Shown: piece by piece, positions 17,895 to 28,186 of the stretch
Position numbering within the stretch: the stretch's first letter is position 1
Layout of the letters: every line of letters starts with the position of its first letter
DNA from: Candidatus Symbiopectobacterium sp. NZEC151
GTDB taxonomy: Bacteria; Pseudomonadota; Gammaproteobacteria; Enterobacterales; Enterobacteriaceae
Direction: 5' to 3'
Length of the DNA: 64,000 nucleotides
NCBI RefSeq assembly: GCF_025962655.1
Contig: NZ_JAGFPE010000007.1
Location: 211,221 to 275,220 of the forward strand
Position numbers and translations under genes: made by a program
The notes under the pieces: generated by a model
What the model was told of the DNA's origin: nothing
The model's database searches: none
The model's input: only the letters and a program-made list of their open reading frames with translations

Positions 17895-18986
17895 GTGAAT
17901 ACTGTATTAAGCCAACACGCCACCGCTGAAGCGGGGCAGGCACCGCGTAAAAACTTCGTTGAACTCAAAGGCGTGACAAAACGCTTTGGCACCAACACCG
18001 TGCTGGAAAATCTCGATCTGGCGATTCCACAGGGTCACATGGTGACACTGCTCGGCCCGTCCGGCTGCGGCAAGACCACCGTGCTGCGACTAGTGGCCGG
18101 GCTGGAAAAACCCAGTGAGGGCCGCATCTATATCGACGGCGAAGACGTGACCGATCGCTCCATCCAGCAGCGTGACATCTGCATGGTGTTTCAGTCCTAT
18201 GCATTGTTCCCCCACATGTCGCTGGGGGAAAATATTGGTTACGGCCTGAAGATGCTCGGCAGACCCAAAAGCGAAATTCGCGATCGGGTCAACGAAGCGC
18301 TGGCGCTGGTGGATTTGGAAGGCTTCGCCGATCGCTATGTCGATCAGATTTCCGGTGGCCAGCAGCAGCGCGTGGCGTTGGCGCGCGCATTGATTCTTAA
18401 ACCTAAAGTGCTGCTGTTCGATGAGCCGCTGAGTAACCTGGATGCTAACCTGCGGCGCAGCATGCGGGAAAAAATCCGCGAATTGCAGCAGCAGTTCAAC
18501 ATCACTTCACTCTATGTCACCCACGACCAAAGCGAAGCCTTTGCCGTGTCTGACAGCGTACTGGTGATGAATAAAGGTCACATCATGCAGATGGGATCGC
18601 CACAAGCGCTGTACCGTCAGCCCGCGTCACGTTTTATGGCAAGTTTTATGGGCGAGGCGAATATTTTCCCGGCACAACGACAGGCCGACAGCGTAGAGAT
18701 TTTCGGCTATCGCATTCCCAAACCGGTACATTTTGGTGCGGAAAACGGGGAATGCACCGTGGGCATACGCCCCGAAGCCATTACGCTTGATACGCAGGGC
18801 GATGAGAGCCAGCGCTGCTCGGTGCACCATGTGGCTTACATGGGTTCACAGTATGAAGTAAGTGTACTCTGGCACGGGCAATCGCTGCTGTTACAAGTGA
18901 ATGCCACCCAGCTACAACCCAATGTGGGTGACGATCTCTACTTGCAGATTCACCCTTACGGCATGTTTATTCTCAACCAAGGCTAA
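17895..18986 (+). CDS. afuC: ABC transporter ATP-binding protein AfuC
   Basis: ATPase of 363 residues. It has Walker [11 protein letters not shown]-loop [18 protein letters not shown], signature [14 protein letters not shown], Walker [14 protein letters not shown], the switch His in YVTHDQSEA, and a C-terminal TOBE-like regulatory domain. I start it at GTG 17895, with AGAAGGTGA just upstream, because the longer frame overlaps afuB. It lies 16 bases after afuB and ends the operon at a strong terminator. Confidence 0.9.
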   Translation: MNTVLSQHATAEAGQAPRKNFVELKGVTKRFGTNTVLENLDLAIPQGHMVTLLGPSGCGKTTVLRLVAGLEKPSEGRIYIDGEDVTDRSIQQRDICMVFQSYALFPHMSLGENIGYGLKMLGRPKSEIRDRVNEALALVDLEGFADRYVDQISGGQQQRVALARALILKPKVLLFDEPLSNLDANLRRSMREKIRELQQQFNITSLYVTHDQSEAFAVSDSVLVMNKGHIMQMGSPQALYRQPASRFMASFMGEANIFPAQRQADSVEIFGYRIPKPVHFGAENGECTVGIRPEAITLDTQGDESQRCSVHHVAYMGSQYEVSVLWHGQSLLLQVNATQLQPNVGDDLYLQIHPYGMFILNQG

Positions 18987-19004
18987 CACTTGCCTCCCCC
19001 TTCA

Positions 19005-19032
19005 GGGAGCCCATTCGGGGCTCCCTTTTTTT
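19005..19032 (+). terminator. Terminator after afuC
   Basis: GGGAGCCC-ATTC-GGGGCTCCC followed by seven T residues, 19 bases after the afuC stop. A classical intrinsic terminator closing the uhp-afu block. Confidence 0.9.
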
Positions 19033-19185
19033 CATCCTTTGCTTTCAAAACAATTTCCGATCGATTTACAGGGGATTGATATACTTAAAAAGCGCGTAGA
19101 CGTATTTATTACACGATGCGTTTCAGGGTGCGCTGGCTGCCACGACAGGCAGAAACATATCTACGTGGTACCAAGGAGTAGTGAC

Positions 19186-20826
19186 GTGAGTCCACAGCAT
19201 CAACGCGCGCAACAACGGGGCCGCTGGCTGATTCTCTGCGCCGGGGTATTCCAATTGCTATTGGTACTGCTTTTTACCTTTGTAGAATCACGACAAATCG
19301 TGAAACGCGATCTGCAATCCACGGCAAATTTGGCGCTCGATCAGGCGGAAAGCATCACCACCCGCGCCTGGTCACTGCTGGAGGCCCTGCAACCGCTGCA
19401 AGGAAAACTGTGTGAAGATATCAGAGACGATCTCCAACGGCTCAGCGCGCAGTTCGCTTACTTTCGCGCCATCGGCCTGACCTATGACAAGAGCATTTAC
19501 TGCTCCTCGCTGTTTGCCCACAACGCCCTGGAAATCAGCGATGTGATCATGATGCCGCTACCGGAGAAACTGCCTCCTGCCTGGAGCCTCTCCGTTGATC
19601 AGATCAAAGATGCCGACATCAGCCCGACGCTCATTTTTATTCGTACGCCAGACGACGGATGGGGCGCTTTTGGTCTGGTTGATGCGCAATATCTGGTGAC
19701 GTTAATGAATGCCGTCAACAAGCTGCGCGGCTTTCAACTGAACATCCGGGTAGGGGATGGTGATTTGATTCATCCCAGTATCACCGCAGCACCGAATCAG
19801 CCTGAATGGCTTTCTGGTGCCGAATATCACATCACCTCTGAACGTTTCCCGATTGCGGTCTCCATTACTGCCCCCGCCGCAGAAATGGGCAAAGCCTGGC
19901 AGTTTGCCTTTCTCACGCTGCTGCCGCTTGCACTGGTACTTTCCGCGCTGTTTATTCTGGCCGCGCTGTATTGGCAAAAACGCAAGCTCTCCTTTCAGGA
20001 CGAATTACGCCGCGGCATCACCAACAATGAGTTTTCTGTCTACTATCAGCCGGTTTACGGCACTGAGGCGCAACGCTGCACCGGTGCAGAGGCGTTATTG
20101 CGCTGGCGGCGCGCCGATGGGCAGTGGATTCGCCCGGATGTGTTTATCGCCGCCGCTGAAGCGGAAAATATGATTATCCCGCTGACGCGACATTTGTTGA
20201 AACTGGTGGAGGAAGACGTTACCCGTTGGCACATCGAGCCGAATTTTCATCTGGGTTTGAATGTGGCAGCAGAGCATCTGCAAGACAGCGAATTTATCGC
20301 CGATATACGCCAGTTTGCGGCTAATGTGGCGGCCCACCGCTTCTTGATAACGCTAGAACTGACCGAGCGCAGCCTCATCAGTGAAGGGCCGGAAGTGGTG
20401 CAGCGGTTGCAGCAATTACGTCAGGAGGGCATACATGTCGCGATTGATGATTTTGGCACCGGCCATTGTTCCCTTTCATACCTGCAAAGCTTCCCGCTCG
20501 ACTATTTGAAAATCGATCAAGGGTTTGTCCGCACCATTTCATCACAGGAAGAAGAGACGCCGATTTTGGATACCATTATCAGCCTCGCTCACCGCCTCAA
20601 TTTGAAGATCGTAGCAGAAGGGGTGGAAACCGCGCGCCAGTTGCACTACCTGACACAGCACGGGGTTGGCTACATTCAGGGATTCTTGTATGCCAAACCC
20701 ATGGATAATGAAAATTTTACCGTGTGGCAGCATTACCACGCCAAGCGTAAGTTAACGTCTGGCGAAGAGCATGCCCTGACAGATTCTCTGGAGGGAAAAG
20801 AAACGCCGAAGTCCACTTCGGCGTAG
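19186..20826 (+). CDS. CSS-motif EAL cyclic-di-GMP phosphodiesterase
   Basis: Membrane protein of 546 residues. A first transmembrane segment near residues 14-30 and a second near 230-255 flank a periplasmic CSS domain containing IYCSSLF. The cytoplasmic EAL domain is complete: GAEALLRWRR (metal-binding Glu), NVAAEHLQ, ELTER, DDFGTGHCSLSYLQ, LKIDQGFV, and VAEGVETARQ. These proteins hydrolyse c-di-GMP and respond to periplasmic thiol/disulfide state through the CSS cysteines. GTG at 19186 is the start (AAGGAG seven bases upstream). It is monocistronic, so its target pathway is not shown by context. Confidence 0.9.
   Translation: MSPQHQRAQQRGRWLILCAGVFQLLLVLLFTFVESRQIVKRDLQSTANLALDQAESITTRAWSLLEALQPLQGKLCEDIRDDLQRLSAQFAYFRAIGLTYDKSIYCSSLFAHNALEISDVIMMPLPEKLPPAWSLSVDQIKDADISPTLIFIRTPDDGWGAFGLVDAQYLVTLMNAVNKLRGFQLNIRVGDGDLIHPSITAAPNQPEWLSGAEYHITSERFPIAVSITAPAAEMGKAWQFAFLTLLPLALVLSALFILAALYWQKRKLSFQDELRRGITNNEFSVYYQPVYGTEAQRCTGAEALLRWRRADGQWIRPDVFIAAAEAENMIIPLTRHLLKLVEEDVTRWHIEPNFHLGLNVAAEHLQDSEFIADIRQFAANVAAHRFLITLELTERSLISEGPEVVQRLQQLRQEGIHVAIDDFGTGHCSLSYLQSFPLDYLKIDQGFVRTISSQEEETPILDTIISLAHRLNLKIVAEGVETARQLHYLTQHGVGYIQGFLYAKPMDNENFTVWQHYHAKRKLTSGEEHALTDSLEGKETPKSTSA
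20803..20824 (-). terminator. Terminator of the Ail/OmpX-type gene
   Basis: ACGCCGAAGT-CC-ACTTCGGCGT hairpin followed on the minus strand by TTCTTTTC. It lies 17 bases after the barrel gene's stop and inside the last codons of the convergent EAL gene. Confidence 0.7.
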
Positions 20827-20841
20827 TCACGCTATTCAGGA

Positions 20842-21402
20842 TCAGAAGCGATAGCCAAGGCCGATATTGAATCCGTTGAGCTTCGTATCTTTAAACGTTG
20901 CGCCTTCATAACCAACATCGACCGTCCAGTTTGCCGCTGGCGCTATCTGGACACCAGCACCATATGCAAAGGCCGAGGCGCGCTGAGTGTCAGACACCTC
21001 AATAGCCTTACTTTTATTACTGGCAACCCATTGGTTTTTACCCATACCAATGCCGACTAAACCATAAAAACTAATATATTCGTTAACACGATAGGATGGA
21101 CCAGCCAGTAGGGAATAATAGTTCACCTTCGATTTCCCTTCATAGACATGACCATCATAATAGAAGCTATTATCTTTATTCCCGCTCCCCATATAGGTTA
21201 GCGATCCAATAAAACCAAGCGAGTCATTGGACTGATAGTGATATTTTGCTGTGGCACCACGAATATTGTTAACGCCCTTTGCTTTAGCATTAGCATAACC
21301 CAGACTGATTGTCTGTGTATCCGCCTGAGCTATAGCACAGCCCCCCATTGCAGCCAACACCACAGATAATGCCAATAGCTTTTTAGTGATATTCACTTTC
21401 AC
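20842..21402 (-). CDS. Ail/OmpX-family outer-membrane beta-barrel protein
   Basis: Small outer-membrane barrel of 186 residues with a signal peptide (LLALSVVLAAMGGCAIAQA-DTQTISLGYA) and eight predicted strands, ending in GYRF with the terminal aromatic needed for barrel insertion. GIGMGKNQW and FAYGAGVQIAP are family-like. Relatives include OmpX, Ail, PagC and Lom, which affect adhesion, serum resistance or membrane permeability. The specific role here is unknown. A strong RBS (AGGAGCGT) precedes the ATG. Confidence 0.87.
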   Translation of the reverse strand: MKVNITKKLLALSVVLAAMGGCAIAQADTQTISLGYANAKAKGVNNIRGATAKYHYQSNDSLGFIGSLTYMGSGNKDNSFYYDGHVYEGKSKVNYYSLLAGPSYRVNEYISFYGLVGIGMGKNQWVASNKSKAIEVSDTQRASAFAYGAGVQIAPAANWTVDVGYEGATFKDTKLNGFNIGLGYRF

Positions 21403-21606
21403 ACGCTCCTTTTATGATATCTAACATCCCAAAGACAGAGCGTAAAATGTCAGTTGATGTCAGGCGTGTAAATCAGTGAAATACCTTACTAAAGATCCAA
21501 CTCAATTATTATCAGCGAGTTATAAAATATATTTTTTATTATCTCTTGAGATACACTGTTGTTTTCTTTAAATAAATCAACAATAGGATAAGATATTATG
21601 CAAAAA

Positions 21607-21636
21607 AAAACGGCAGATGATGTCATCTACCGTTTT
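21607..21636 (-). terminator. Terminator of the proline tRNA gene
   Basis: AACGGTAGATGA and TCATCTGCCGTT on the minus strand form a 12-bp stem with one mismatch, followed by nine T residues. It lies about 45 bases after the tRNA 3' end. Confidence 0.85.
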
Positions 21637-21680
21637 CTTATCGCTTCGTCTGAAAAGCATCAGACAAAACTGAGGGAATT

Positions 21681-21757
21681 TGGTCGGCGAGAGAGGATTT
21701 GAACCTCCGACCCACACGTCCCGAACGTGTTGCGCTACCAGGCTGCGCTACTCGCCG
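21681..21757 (-). tRNA. proK: tRNA-Pro (anticodon CGG)
   Basis: 77-nt cloverleaf with encoded CCA end. The acceptor stem CGGCGAG pairs with CTCGCCG; the D-arm contains AGCGCAGCCTGGTAGCGC; the anticodon arm ACACG-TTCGGGA-CGTGT presents CGG; and the T-arm is GGAGG-TTCAAAT-CCTCT. It closely matches E. coli proK, which also sits beside eptB. Confidence 0.97.
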
Positions 21758-21865
21758 AATGCGGGGCGCATCTTACTGCGCCCTCCAAAAAGCGTCAATC
21801 CCTTTTTGATAAAAGAGCATACTCGGCGCGCGGTTGACGCGAAAACACACAGCCCTTCGCTCCCA

Positions 21866-23545
21866 TCAACGCGACGGTAATGCGCACCAGTTGTTGCTGG
21901 CGTTGATGCCGCCGTCAGTCGAACGATAGCCCAGACAGCCCAATATGGAATCAAACAACTCCTCATGGCGGTGCGTCGTTCCTACTCGCTGCTGCGCTTT
22001 CAACTGTTCAAACAGTTGCGTATTTTGCGGTTGTGCCAGGAACTTGTCTGACGCCCACACCAGCATCGGCGAACGGAACTGTTCCGGCGGCGCAACATCA
22101 CGCGGCGTGCCGTGCAAATGGTAGTTTTCATCAATCGACTCACCGTGATCTGAGGCATAAAACACCAGTGCCTTCTTGTCACGCACCTGATCCAGTACGT
22201 TTTTAATGAAGGTGTCGGTATACAACACACTGTTATCAAATGCGTTGATCAGTTGTTCGCGTGAGCAAGAGGCATCAACTCCCATACATTCAGGCTGATA
22301 GCGCGCATAACTGCGCGGGTAGCGCATGGAATAGAGATAATGAGAGCCTTTGGTATGCAGTACGATCACATGCTTCCCCTTGGGATAGCGCGCTAACGAC
22401 CCCTTCACCTCGTCGACCAATAACATGTCGTCGACAGATTTGCCTTCATTACGCTCTTCGGAAGCAATCATTTCGCGGAATGAGTAATTGTTAGCGTTAA
22501 TGCTGTTATAGAACCAGACCTCACTTTGCATCGCGAACAGTTCTGAGGTGAACCCCAGTGAACGCAGCACATTGAAAATATTTTGTTCTTTCAAGCTGCG
22601 TTGCGGATTGTTCTCCGCCCCGCCTTCACGCACGAACATGCAGCGCATGGAGAGTTTGGTTGAGGTATCACATGACTGACCACGAAACGCCACCAGATTG
22701 CGCTCTTTTGACAGCTGCGGTGTGGTATCGCGCTGATAACCGAGCAGCCCCATGTGATCCCAGCGGGTGGTCTCCCCCAGGATAAAAACCACATAGGTAT
22801 CCTCAATGCCAGCAGGGGCTACGTAGGTAAAATTTTGGGCGGGGTCGAACAACTCTGCCGCATCCTGGCTTTCATCATATTGGGTGTAAGCGAACAGCCC
22901 CAACGCCGAGATCCAGTTGGATGGCAAATACGAGTGAGCAATGACACCACCATAGCTGGGCAAATCGATGTTGGTTCGTTTTTCCGTGCGCTTTTGCTCG
23001 GTCCCCATATATTCCATGGTGCCCCATACCAGCGCGACAACGGCAAACAGGATCGCCACGGGTTTTATGCGTTTACCCGGCGTTTTTAATTGTTCAATCA
23101 GGGTATTGCGCAAATCAGCTTTCCAGATGATCGCTAAAGGCATCGCGCTGACGCACAGCGTCCAGACCATAAATTGCCAGCCGATCACCTCCTTTGACAA
23201 ATCAATATCCGTGGTCATCACGGCAGCAATTATCCCGTAGCCAATAACCACATTAAAAAACGTCATGTAGTAACTGGCAGCAACAGAAAACAACACTAAC
23301 AGTGAGGCTATCAACCGGTAGAAATAACGCCCACCTAGTGAGAGCAAGCGCATCAGGAAAAATGTGAACAACACACTGAGCGATAATTCAATCAGCGCAG
23401 GCAGGAATTTGGCAATAGCAGATCCAGAAGGGGAAACGATATCATCGAAGCGGCGGTAATAGACGGAGACATTGAGAAACAATCCAATATAAACGGCGAG
23501 AAACAACGACAAAGCAGACTGCGAAAAAGAGGTAATCACCGACAT
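21866..23545 (-). CDS. eptB: Kdo-specific phosphoethanolamine transferase EptB
   Basis: Inner-membrane enzyme of 559 residues with five N-terminal transmembrane segments and a periplasmic alkaline-phosphatase-like domain. Catalytic elements are GETTRWDHMGLLGY, the nucleophile Thr in CDTSTKLSMRCMF, HTKGSHYLY, and YASDHGESIDENYHLHG. EptB adds phosphoethanolamine to the outer Kdo of lipopolysaccharide and changes surface charge. Length and sequence fit E. coli EptB (563 residues), and the proK neighbour supports orthology. A GGAG lies upstream of the ATG. Confidence 0.93.
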   Translation of the reverse strand: MSVITSFSQSALSLFLAVYIGLFLNVSVYYRRFDDIVSPSGSAIAKFLPALIELSLSVLFTFFLMRLLSLGGRYFYRLIASLLVLFSVAASYYMTFFNVVIGYGIIAAVMTTDIDLSKEVIGWQFMVWTLCVSAMPLAIIWKADLRNTLIEQLKTPGKRIKPVAILFAVVALVWGTMEYMGTEQKRTEKRTNIDLPSYGGVIAHSYLPSNWISALGLFAYTQYDESQDAAELFDPAQNFTYVAPAGIEDTYVVFILGETTRWDHMGLLGYQRDTTPQLSKERNLVAFRGQSCDTSTKLSMRCMFVREGGAENNPQRSLKEQNIFNVLRSLGFTSELFAMQSEVWFYNSINANNYSFREMIASEERNEGKSVDDMLLVDEVKGSLARYPKGKHVIVLHTKGSHYLYSMRYPRSYARYQPECMGVDASCSREQLINAFDNSVLYTDTFIKNVLDQVRDKKALVFYASDHGESIDENYHLHGTPRDVAPPEQFRSPMLVWASDKFLAQPQNTQLFEQLKAQQRVGTTHRHEELFDSILGCLGYRSTDGGINASNNWCALPSR

Positions 23546-23759
23546 CTTACTCTGGCTCCAGCATAAACCAAGACTTCTTTAAAAGAATTAGGACACAGAA
23601 ATAATTGATGAGTTCATGAATAATATACTTTTTTAACGCTCATCTTGGTTTTTACAAACGCCCCGTTATTAAACGTAAACACCGCTAATGTTTTTATCAG
23701 ACGCGTAGAGTAGCGCACAACACCCTGCGCCAGTGATAAATTCAGACCGGGATAGTCCT

Positions 23760-24083
23760 TTACCGTTGCAATGAAATTTTATGGATACAGCGGATAGTTT
23801 TCGTTCCCTGCTTAATCCAGCGCGTTATTATTTTCACCACTTGCAAAGAAGGCCGGTGAGGTAAGGGTTTTTTTGTCGTATCAGGCACGGAATCAAGCCT
23901 TTTTTCCAGCCGTTGCCACCAGGAATAACGATCCCAGCACACTGAAAAACGCTTTTCCTGAGCCACATGCGTCACGGCCCGCACGTGGGGGTCGGATATT
24001 GATGTTCGCACCAGCATCGTCAATGATTGCAGCAGCACCAGGAAAAACAACACGGTGCCGTATTGGAGAACGAATTGTCTCAT
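23760..24083 (-). CDS. Small membrane-anchored hypothetical protein
   Basis: Open frame of 107 codons that I do not recognise. One N-terminal hydrophobic segment (FVLQYGTVLFFLVLLQSLTML) is followed by a basic tail. A good ribosome site (AAAGGAT) is seven bases before the ATG. The frame extends further upstream, but the membrane segment starts at this Met. It lies between eptB and gmk, both well separated. It could be a real inner-membrane protein or a remnant. Confidence 0.4.
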   Translation of the reverse strand: MRQFVLQYGTVLFFLVLLQSLTMLVRTSISDPHVRAVTHVAQEKRFSVCWDRYSWWQRLEKRLDSVPDTTKKPLPHRPSLQVVKIITRWIKQGTKTIRCIHKISLQR

Positions 24084-24181
24084 AAGCGCATCCTTTACGT
24101 TTCTGCCGTTATGCTGGCACACACCAAAACGCCTCAGAAACCAAAAAACGCGCGAAAAATGCATAGCACATGAAAATTTAA

Positions 24182-24958
<777 letters not shown>

Positions 24959-25011
24959 CATCACTTTCAGTATGATGCGCAGTCATTTTATTTCCTGTGG
25001 AGTAGCACATT

Positions 25012-25287
25012 ATGGCACGCGTAACTGTTCAAGACGCTGTTGAGAAAATTGGTAACCGTTTTGACCTGGTGTTGGTCGCTGCTCGCCGCGCCCGCCAGAT
25101 GCAAGCAGGCGGAAAAGATCCGCTGGTCCCTGAAGAGAACGACAAATACACCGTGATTGCGCTGCGCGAAATCGAAGAAGGCCTGATCAACAACCAGATT
25201 CTGGATGTGCGTGAGCGTCAGGAACAGCAAGAGCAAGAAGCCGCAGAGATCCAAGCGGTCACCGCGATTGCTGAAGGTCGTCGTTAA
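25012..25287 (+). CDS. rpoZ: RNA polymerase omega subunit
   Basis: 91-residue omega subunit, standard enterobacterial length and sequence ([29 protein letters not shown]). It aids assembly of the beta' subunit and forms part of a ppGpp site on RNA polymerase. GTGGAG lies upstream. The spoT start follows 18 bases after its stop. Confidence 0.97.
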   Translation: MARVTVQDAVEKIGNRFDLVLVAARRARQMQAGGKDPLVPEENDKYTVIALREIEEGLINNQILDVRERQEQQEQEAAEIQAVTAIAEGRR

Positions 25288-25305
25288 TCTCGCTACGGGC
25301 CGCCC

Positions 25306-27408
25306 TTGTATATCTTCGAAAGCCTCAATCTGCTGATTCAGCGCTATCTGCCGGAAGACCAGATCAAGCGCCTTCAGCAGGCTTATATTGTTGCACGTGA
25401 TGCTCACGAGGGGCAGACTCGCTCCAGCGGTGAACCCTACATCACCCATCCCGTCGCCGTTGCCGGTATTCTGGCGGAGATGCGTCTTGATTATGAGACG
25501 CTGATGGCCGCGCTGTTGCATGACACTATCGAAGATACACCCACCACCTACCAGGATATTGAACAACAATTCGGCAAGAGCGTCGCCGAACTGGTAGATG
25601 GCGTCTCGAAGCTGGACAAGCTGAAATTCCGCGATAAGAAAGAAGCGCAGGCCGAGAACTTCCGCAAGATGATTATGGCGATGGTGCAGGATATCCGCGT
25701 CATTCTCATCAAACTGGCTGACCGCACGCATAACATGCGTACGCTGGGCTCGCTGCGTCCTGATAAGCGTCGCCGCATTGCGCGTGAAACGCTGGAAATC
25801 TACAGCCCGCTGGCGCACCGTTTGGGTATTCATCATCTGAAAACCGAGTTGGAAGAGCTGGGTTTTGAGGCGCTGTATCCAAACCGTTATCGGGTGATCA
25901 AAGAAGTGGTGAAAGCCGCGCGCGGCAACCGTAAGGAAATGATCCAAAAAATCCTTTCCGAAATCGATGGGCGGTTGAACGAAGCAGGCATTCCCTGTCG
26001 CGTCAGTGGACGCGAAAAACACCTCTATTCCATCTACTGCAAAATGCACCTGAAAGAACAGCGTTTCCACTCCATCATGGATATCTACGCGTTTCGGGTG
26101 ATCGTTAAAGAGCTGGATACCTGCTATCGCGTGCTCGGACAGGTGCACAGCCTGTACAAACCGCGCCCCGGTCGCGTCAAAGATTACATCGCCATTCCAA
26201 AGGCTAACGGCTACCAATCGCTGCATACCTCGTTGATTGGACCGCACGGCGTGCCGGTGGAAGTGCAGATTCGCACCGAAGACATGGACCAGATGGCCGA
26301 AATGGGTGTGGCCGCTCACTGGGCTTACAAAGAAGGTGAAAGCAGCACCACGGCACAGGTACGCGCTCAGCGCTGGATGCAGAGCCTGCTGGAACTGCAA
26401 CAAAGTGCGGGCAGTTCGTTCGAATTTATCGAGAGCGTCAAATCCGATCTCTTCCCTGACGAAATGTACGTGTTCACCCCGGAAGGGCGCATCATCGAGC
26501 TACCGGCTGGCGCGACGCCGGTCGATTTTGCCTACGCGGTACATACGGATATCGGTCACGCCTGCGTCGGCGCGCGCGTCGACAGACAGCCCTACCCGCT
26601 CTCCCAATCGCTCAGCAGTGGGCAGACGGTAGAGATCATTACCGCGCCCGGCGCTCGCCCCAACGCAGCCTGGTTGAACTTTGTCGTCAGCTCGCGCGCT
26701 CGCGCCAAGATTCGCCAAATGTTGAAGAACCTGAAGCGTGACGATTCGGTGAGCCTGGGACGTCGTTTATTGAACCACGCCTTGGGTAATGGCAGAAAAC
26801 TCAGCGATATTCCGCAAACCAATATCCAGCTTGAGCTGGATCGCATGAAACTCACTTCGCTGGACGATCTGCTGGCAGAGATTGGCCTCGGTAACGCCAT
26901 GAGCATCGTGGTGGCGAAAAACCTGTTGGATGAGCAGCCGTTACAGCAAGAGCATACCGGTTTGCGTAAGCTGCCGATCAAAGGTGCAGATGGCGTATTG
27001 ATTACGTTCGCCAAATGCTGCCGCCCGATCCCCGGTGACCCGATTGTGGCGCACGTCAGCCCCGGCAAGGGTTTGGTTATCCACCATGAATCTTGTCGAA
27101 ATATTCGCGGCTACCAGAAAGAGCCGGAAAAATTCATGGCGGTTGAGTGGGATAAGGTTACGGAACAAGAGTTTATCGCTGAGATTAAAGTCGATATGTT
27201 CAACCATCAGGGGGCATTAGCCAACCTGACCGCAGCGATCAATGCCGCCAACTCCAATATCCAGAGCATCAATACGGAAGAGCGGGATGGTCGCGTCTAC
27301 AGCGCGTTTATCCGTTTGACCACGCGCGATCGAGTACATCTGGCTAATGTCATGCGTAAAATCCGCGTGATGCCTGATGTCATCAAAGTGACCCGTAATC
27401 GCAACTGA
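25306..27408 (+). CDS. spoT: Bifunctional (p)ppGpp synthetase/hydrolase SpoT
   Basis: Protein of 700 residues (E. coli 702). The HD hydrolase domain is intact (RSSGEPYITHPVAVAG, ALLHDTIEDTP), with a weak synthetase domain, TGS (YVFTPEGRIIELPAGATPVDFAYAVHTDIGH), a zinc-finger-like CC segment (TFAKCCRPIPGDP), and a C-terminal ACT domain. The start is TTG, as in E. coli (TTG TAT ATC), which keeps synthesis low. It controls the stringent response to carbon, fatty-acid and phosphate stress. Confidence 0.96.
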   Translation: MYIFESLNLLIQRYLPEDQIKRLQQAYIVARDAHEGQTRSSGEPYITHPVAVAGILAEMRLDYETLMAALLHDTIEDTPTTYQDIEQQFGKSVAELVDGVSKLDKLKFRDKKEAQAENFRKMIMAMVQDIRVILIKLADRTHNMRTLGSLRPDKRRRIARETLEIYSPLAHRLGIHHLKTELEELGFEALYPNRYRVIKEVVKAARGNRKEMIQKILSEIDGRLNEAGIPCRVSGREKHLYSIYCKMHLKEQRFHSIMDIYAFRVIVKELDTCYRVLGQVHSLYKPRPGRVKDYIAIPKANGYQSLHTSLIGPHGVPVEVQIRTEDMDQMAEMGVAAHWAYKEGESSTTAQVRAQRWMQSLLELQQSAGSSFEFIESVKSDLFPDEMYVFTPEGRIIELPAGATPVDFAYAVHTDIGHACVGARVDRQPYPLSQSLSSGQTVEIITAPGARPNAAWLNFVVSSRARAKIRQMLKNLKRDDSVSLGRRLLNHALGNGRKLSDIPQTNIQLELDRMKLTSLDDLLAEIGLGNAMSIVVAKNLLDEQPLQQEHTGLRKLPIKGADGVLITFAKCCRPIPGDPIVAHVSPGKGLVIHHESCRNIRGYQKEPEKFMAVEWDKVTEQEFIAEIKVDMFNHQGALANLTAAINAANSNIQSINTEERDGRVYSAFIRLTTRDRVHLANVMRKIRVMPDVIKVTRNRN

Positions 27409-27482
27409 TCGCCACCGTATCAGTGATAGCCCTGACGATCCCGGTCGCACACGCGGCACCGGGATAACGCAAGAGACATCGT

Positions 27483-28175
27483 ATGACACCAGAACGCTAC
27501 GCCCGCATCAAAGAGATGCTGACCAGCCGCCAACCCGATTTGACGGTGTGTATGGAGCAGGTGCACAAACCCCACAACATTTCCGCCGTGATTCGCACCG
27601 CCGATGCGGTCGGCGTACACCAAGTCCATGCCGTTTGGCCCACCAGCCGTATGCGTACACTGGTGTCATCGGCGGCAGGCAGCAACAGTTGGGTACAGGT
27701 CAAAACGCACCGCACTATCGCCGATGCCGTCTCGCATTTAAAAGCCCAAGGCATGCAGATTCTGGCAACCAATCTTTCCGCCAGGGCAGTGGATTTTCGC
27801 GAGGTCGATTACACGCGACCGACCTGCATCCTGCTCGGTCAGGAAAAAACCGGCATCACGCAGGAAGCGCTCGCGCTGGCGGATCAGGACATCATCATTC
27901 CGATGATCGGTATGGTGCAATCGCTGAACGTGTCGGTCGCCTCCGCGCTGATCCTTTACGAAGCCCAACGCCAACGTCAAAATGCGGGTATGTACCAACG
28001 TGACGTGGCCATGCTTGATGACGATGAGCAACAGCGCTTGCTGTTCGAAGGGGGCTACCCGGTGCTAGCGCGCGTAGCGACGCGCAAAAAACTCCCCCGC
28101 CCGCAGATCGACAATCAGGGCCAGGTCATTGCCGACACGGCGTGGTGGGCTGCCATGCAATCCGCCGCCGAATAG
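27483..28175 (+). CDS. trmH: tRNA (guanosine-18-2'-O)-methyltransferase
   Basis: SPOUT-family methyltransferase of 230 residues. It methylates the ribose of G18 in the tRNA D-loop using S-adenosylmethionine. Motif 1 (NISAVIRTADAVGV) and the C-terminal knot (LGQEKTGITQEAL, IPMIGMVQSLNVSVASALILYEAQRQR) are intact. It lies between spoT and recG as in E. coli, 11 bases before recG. Confidence 0.96.
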   Translation: MTPERYARIKEMLTSRQPDLTVCMEQVHKPHNISAVIRTADAVGVHQVHAVWPTSRMRTLVSSAAGSNSWVQVKTHRTIADAVSHLKAQGMQILATNLSARAVDFREVDYTRPTCILLGQEKTGITQEALALADQDIIIPMIGMVQSLNVSVASALILYEAQRQRQNAGMYQRDVAMLDDDEQQRLLFEGGYPVLARVATRKKLPRPQIDNQGQVIADTAWWAAMQSAAE

Positions 28176-28186
28176 CGAGACAATCC

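Noticed and set aside
24988..26403. 471-codon frame antisense to rpoZ and spoT
   Set aside because: Spans two well-supported genes on the other strand and has no family features.
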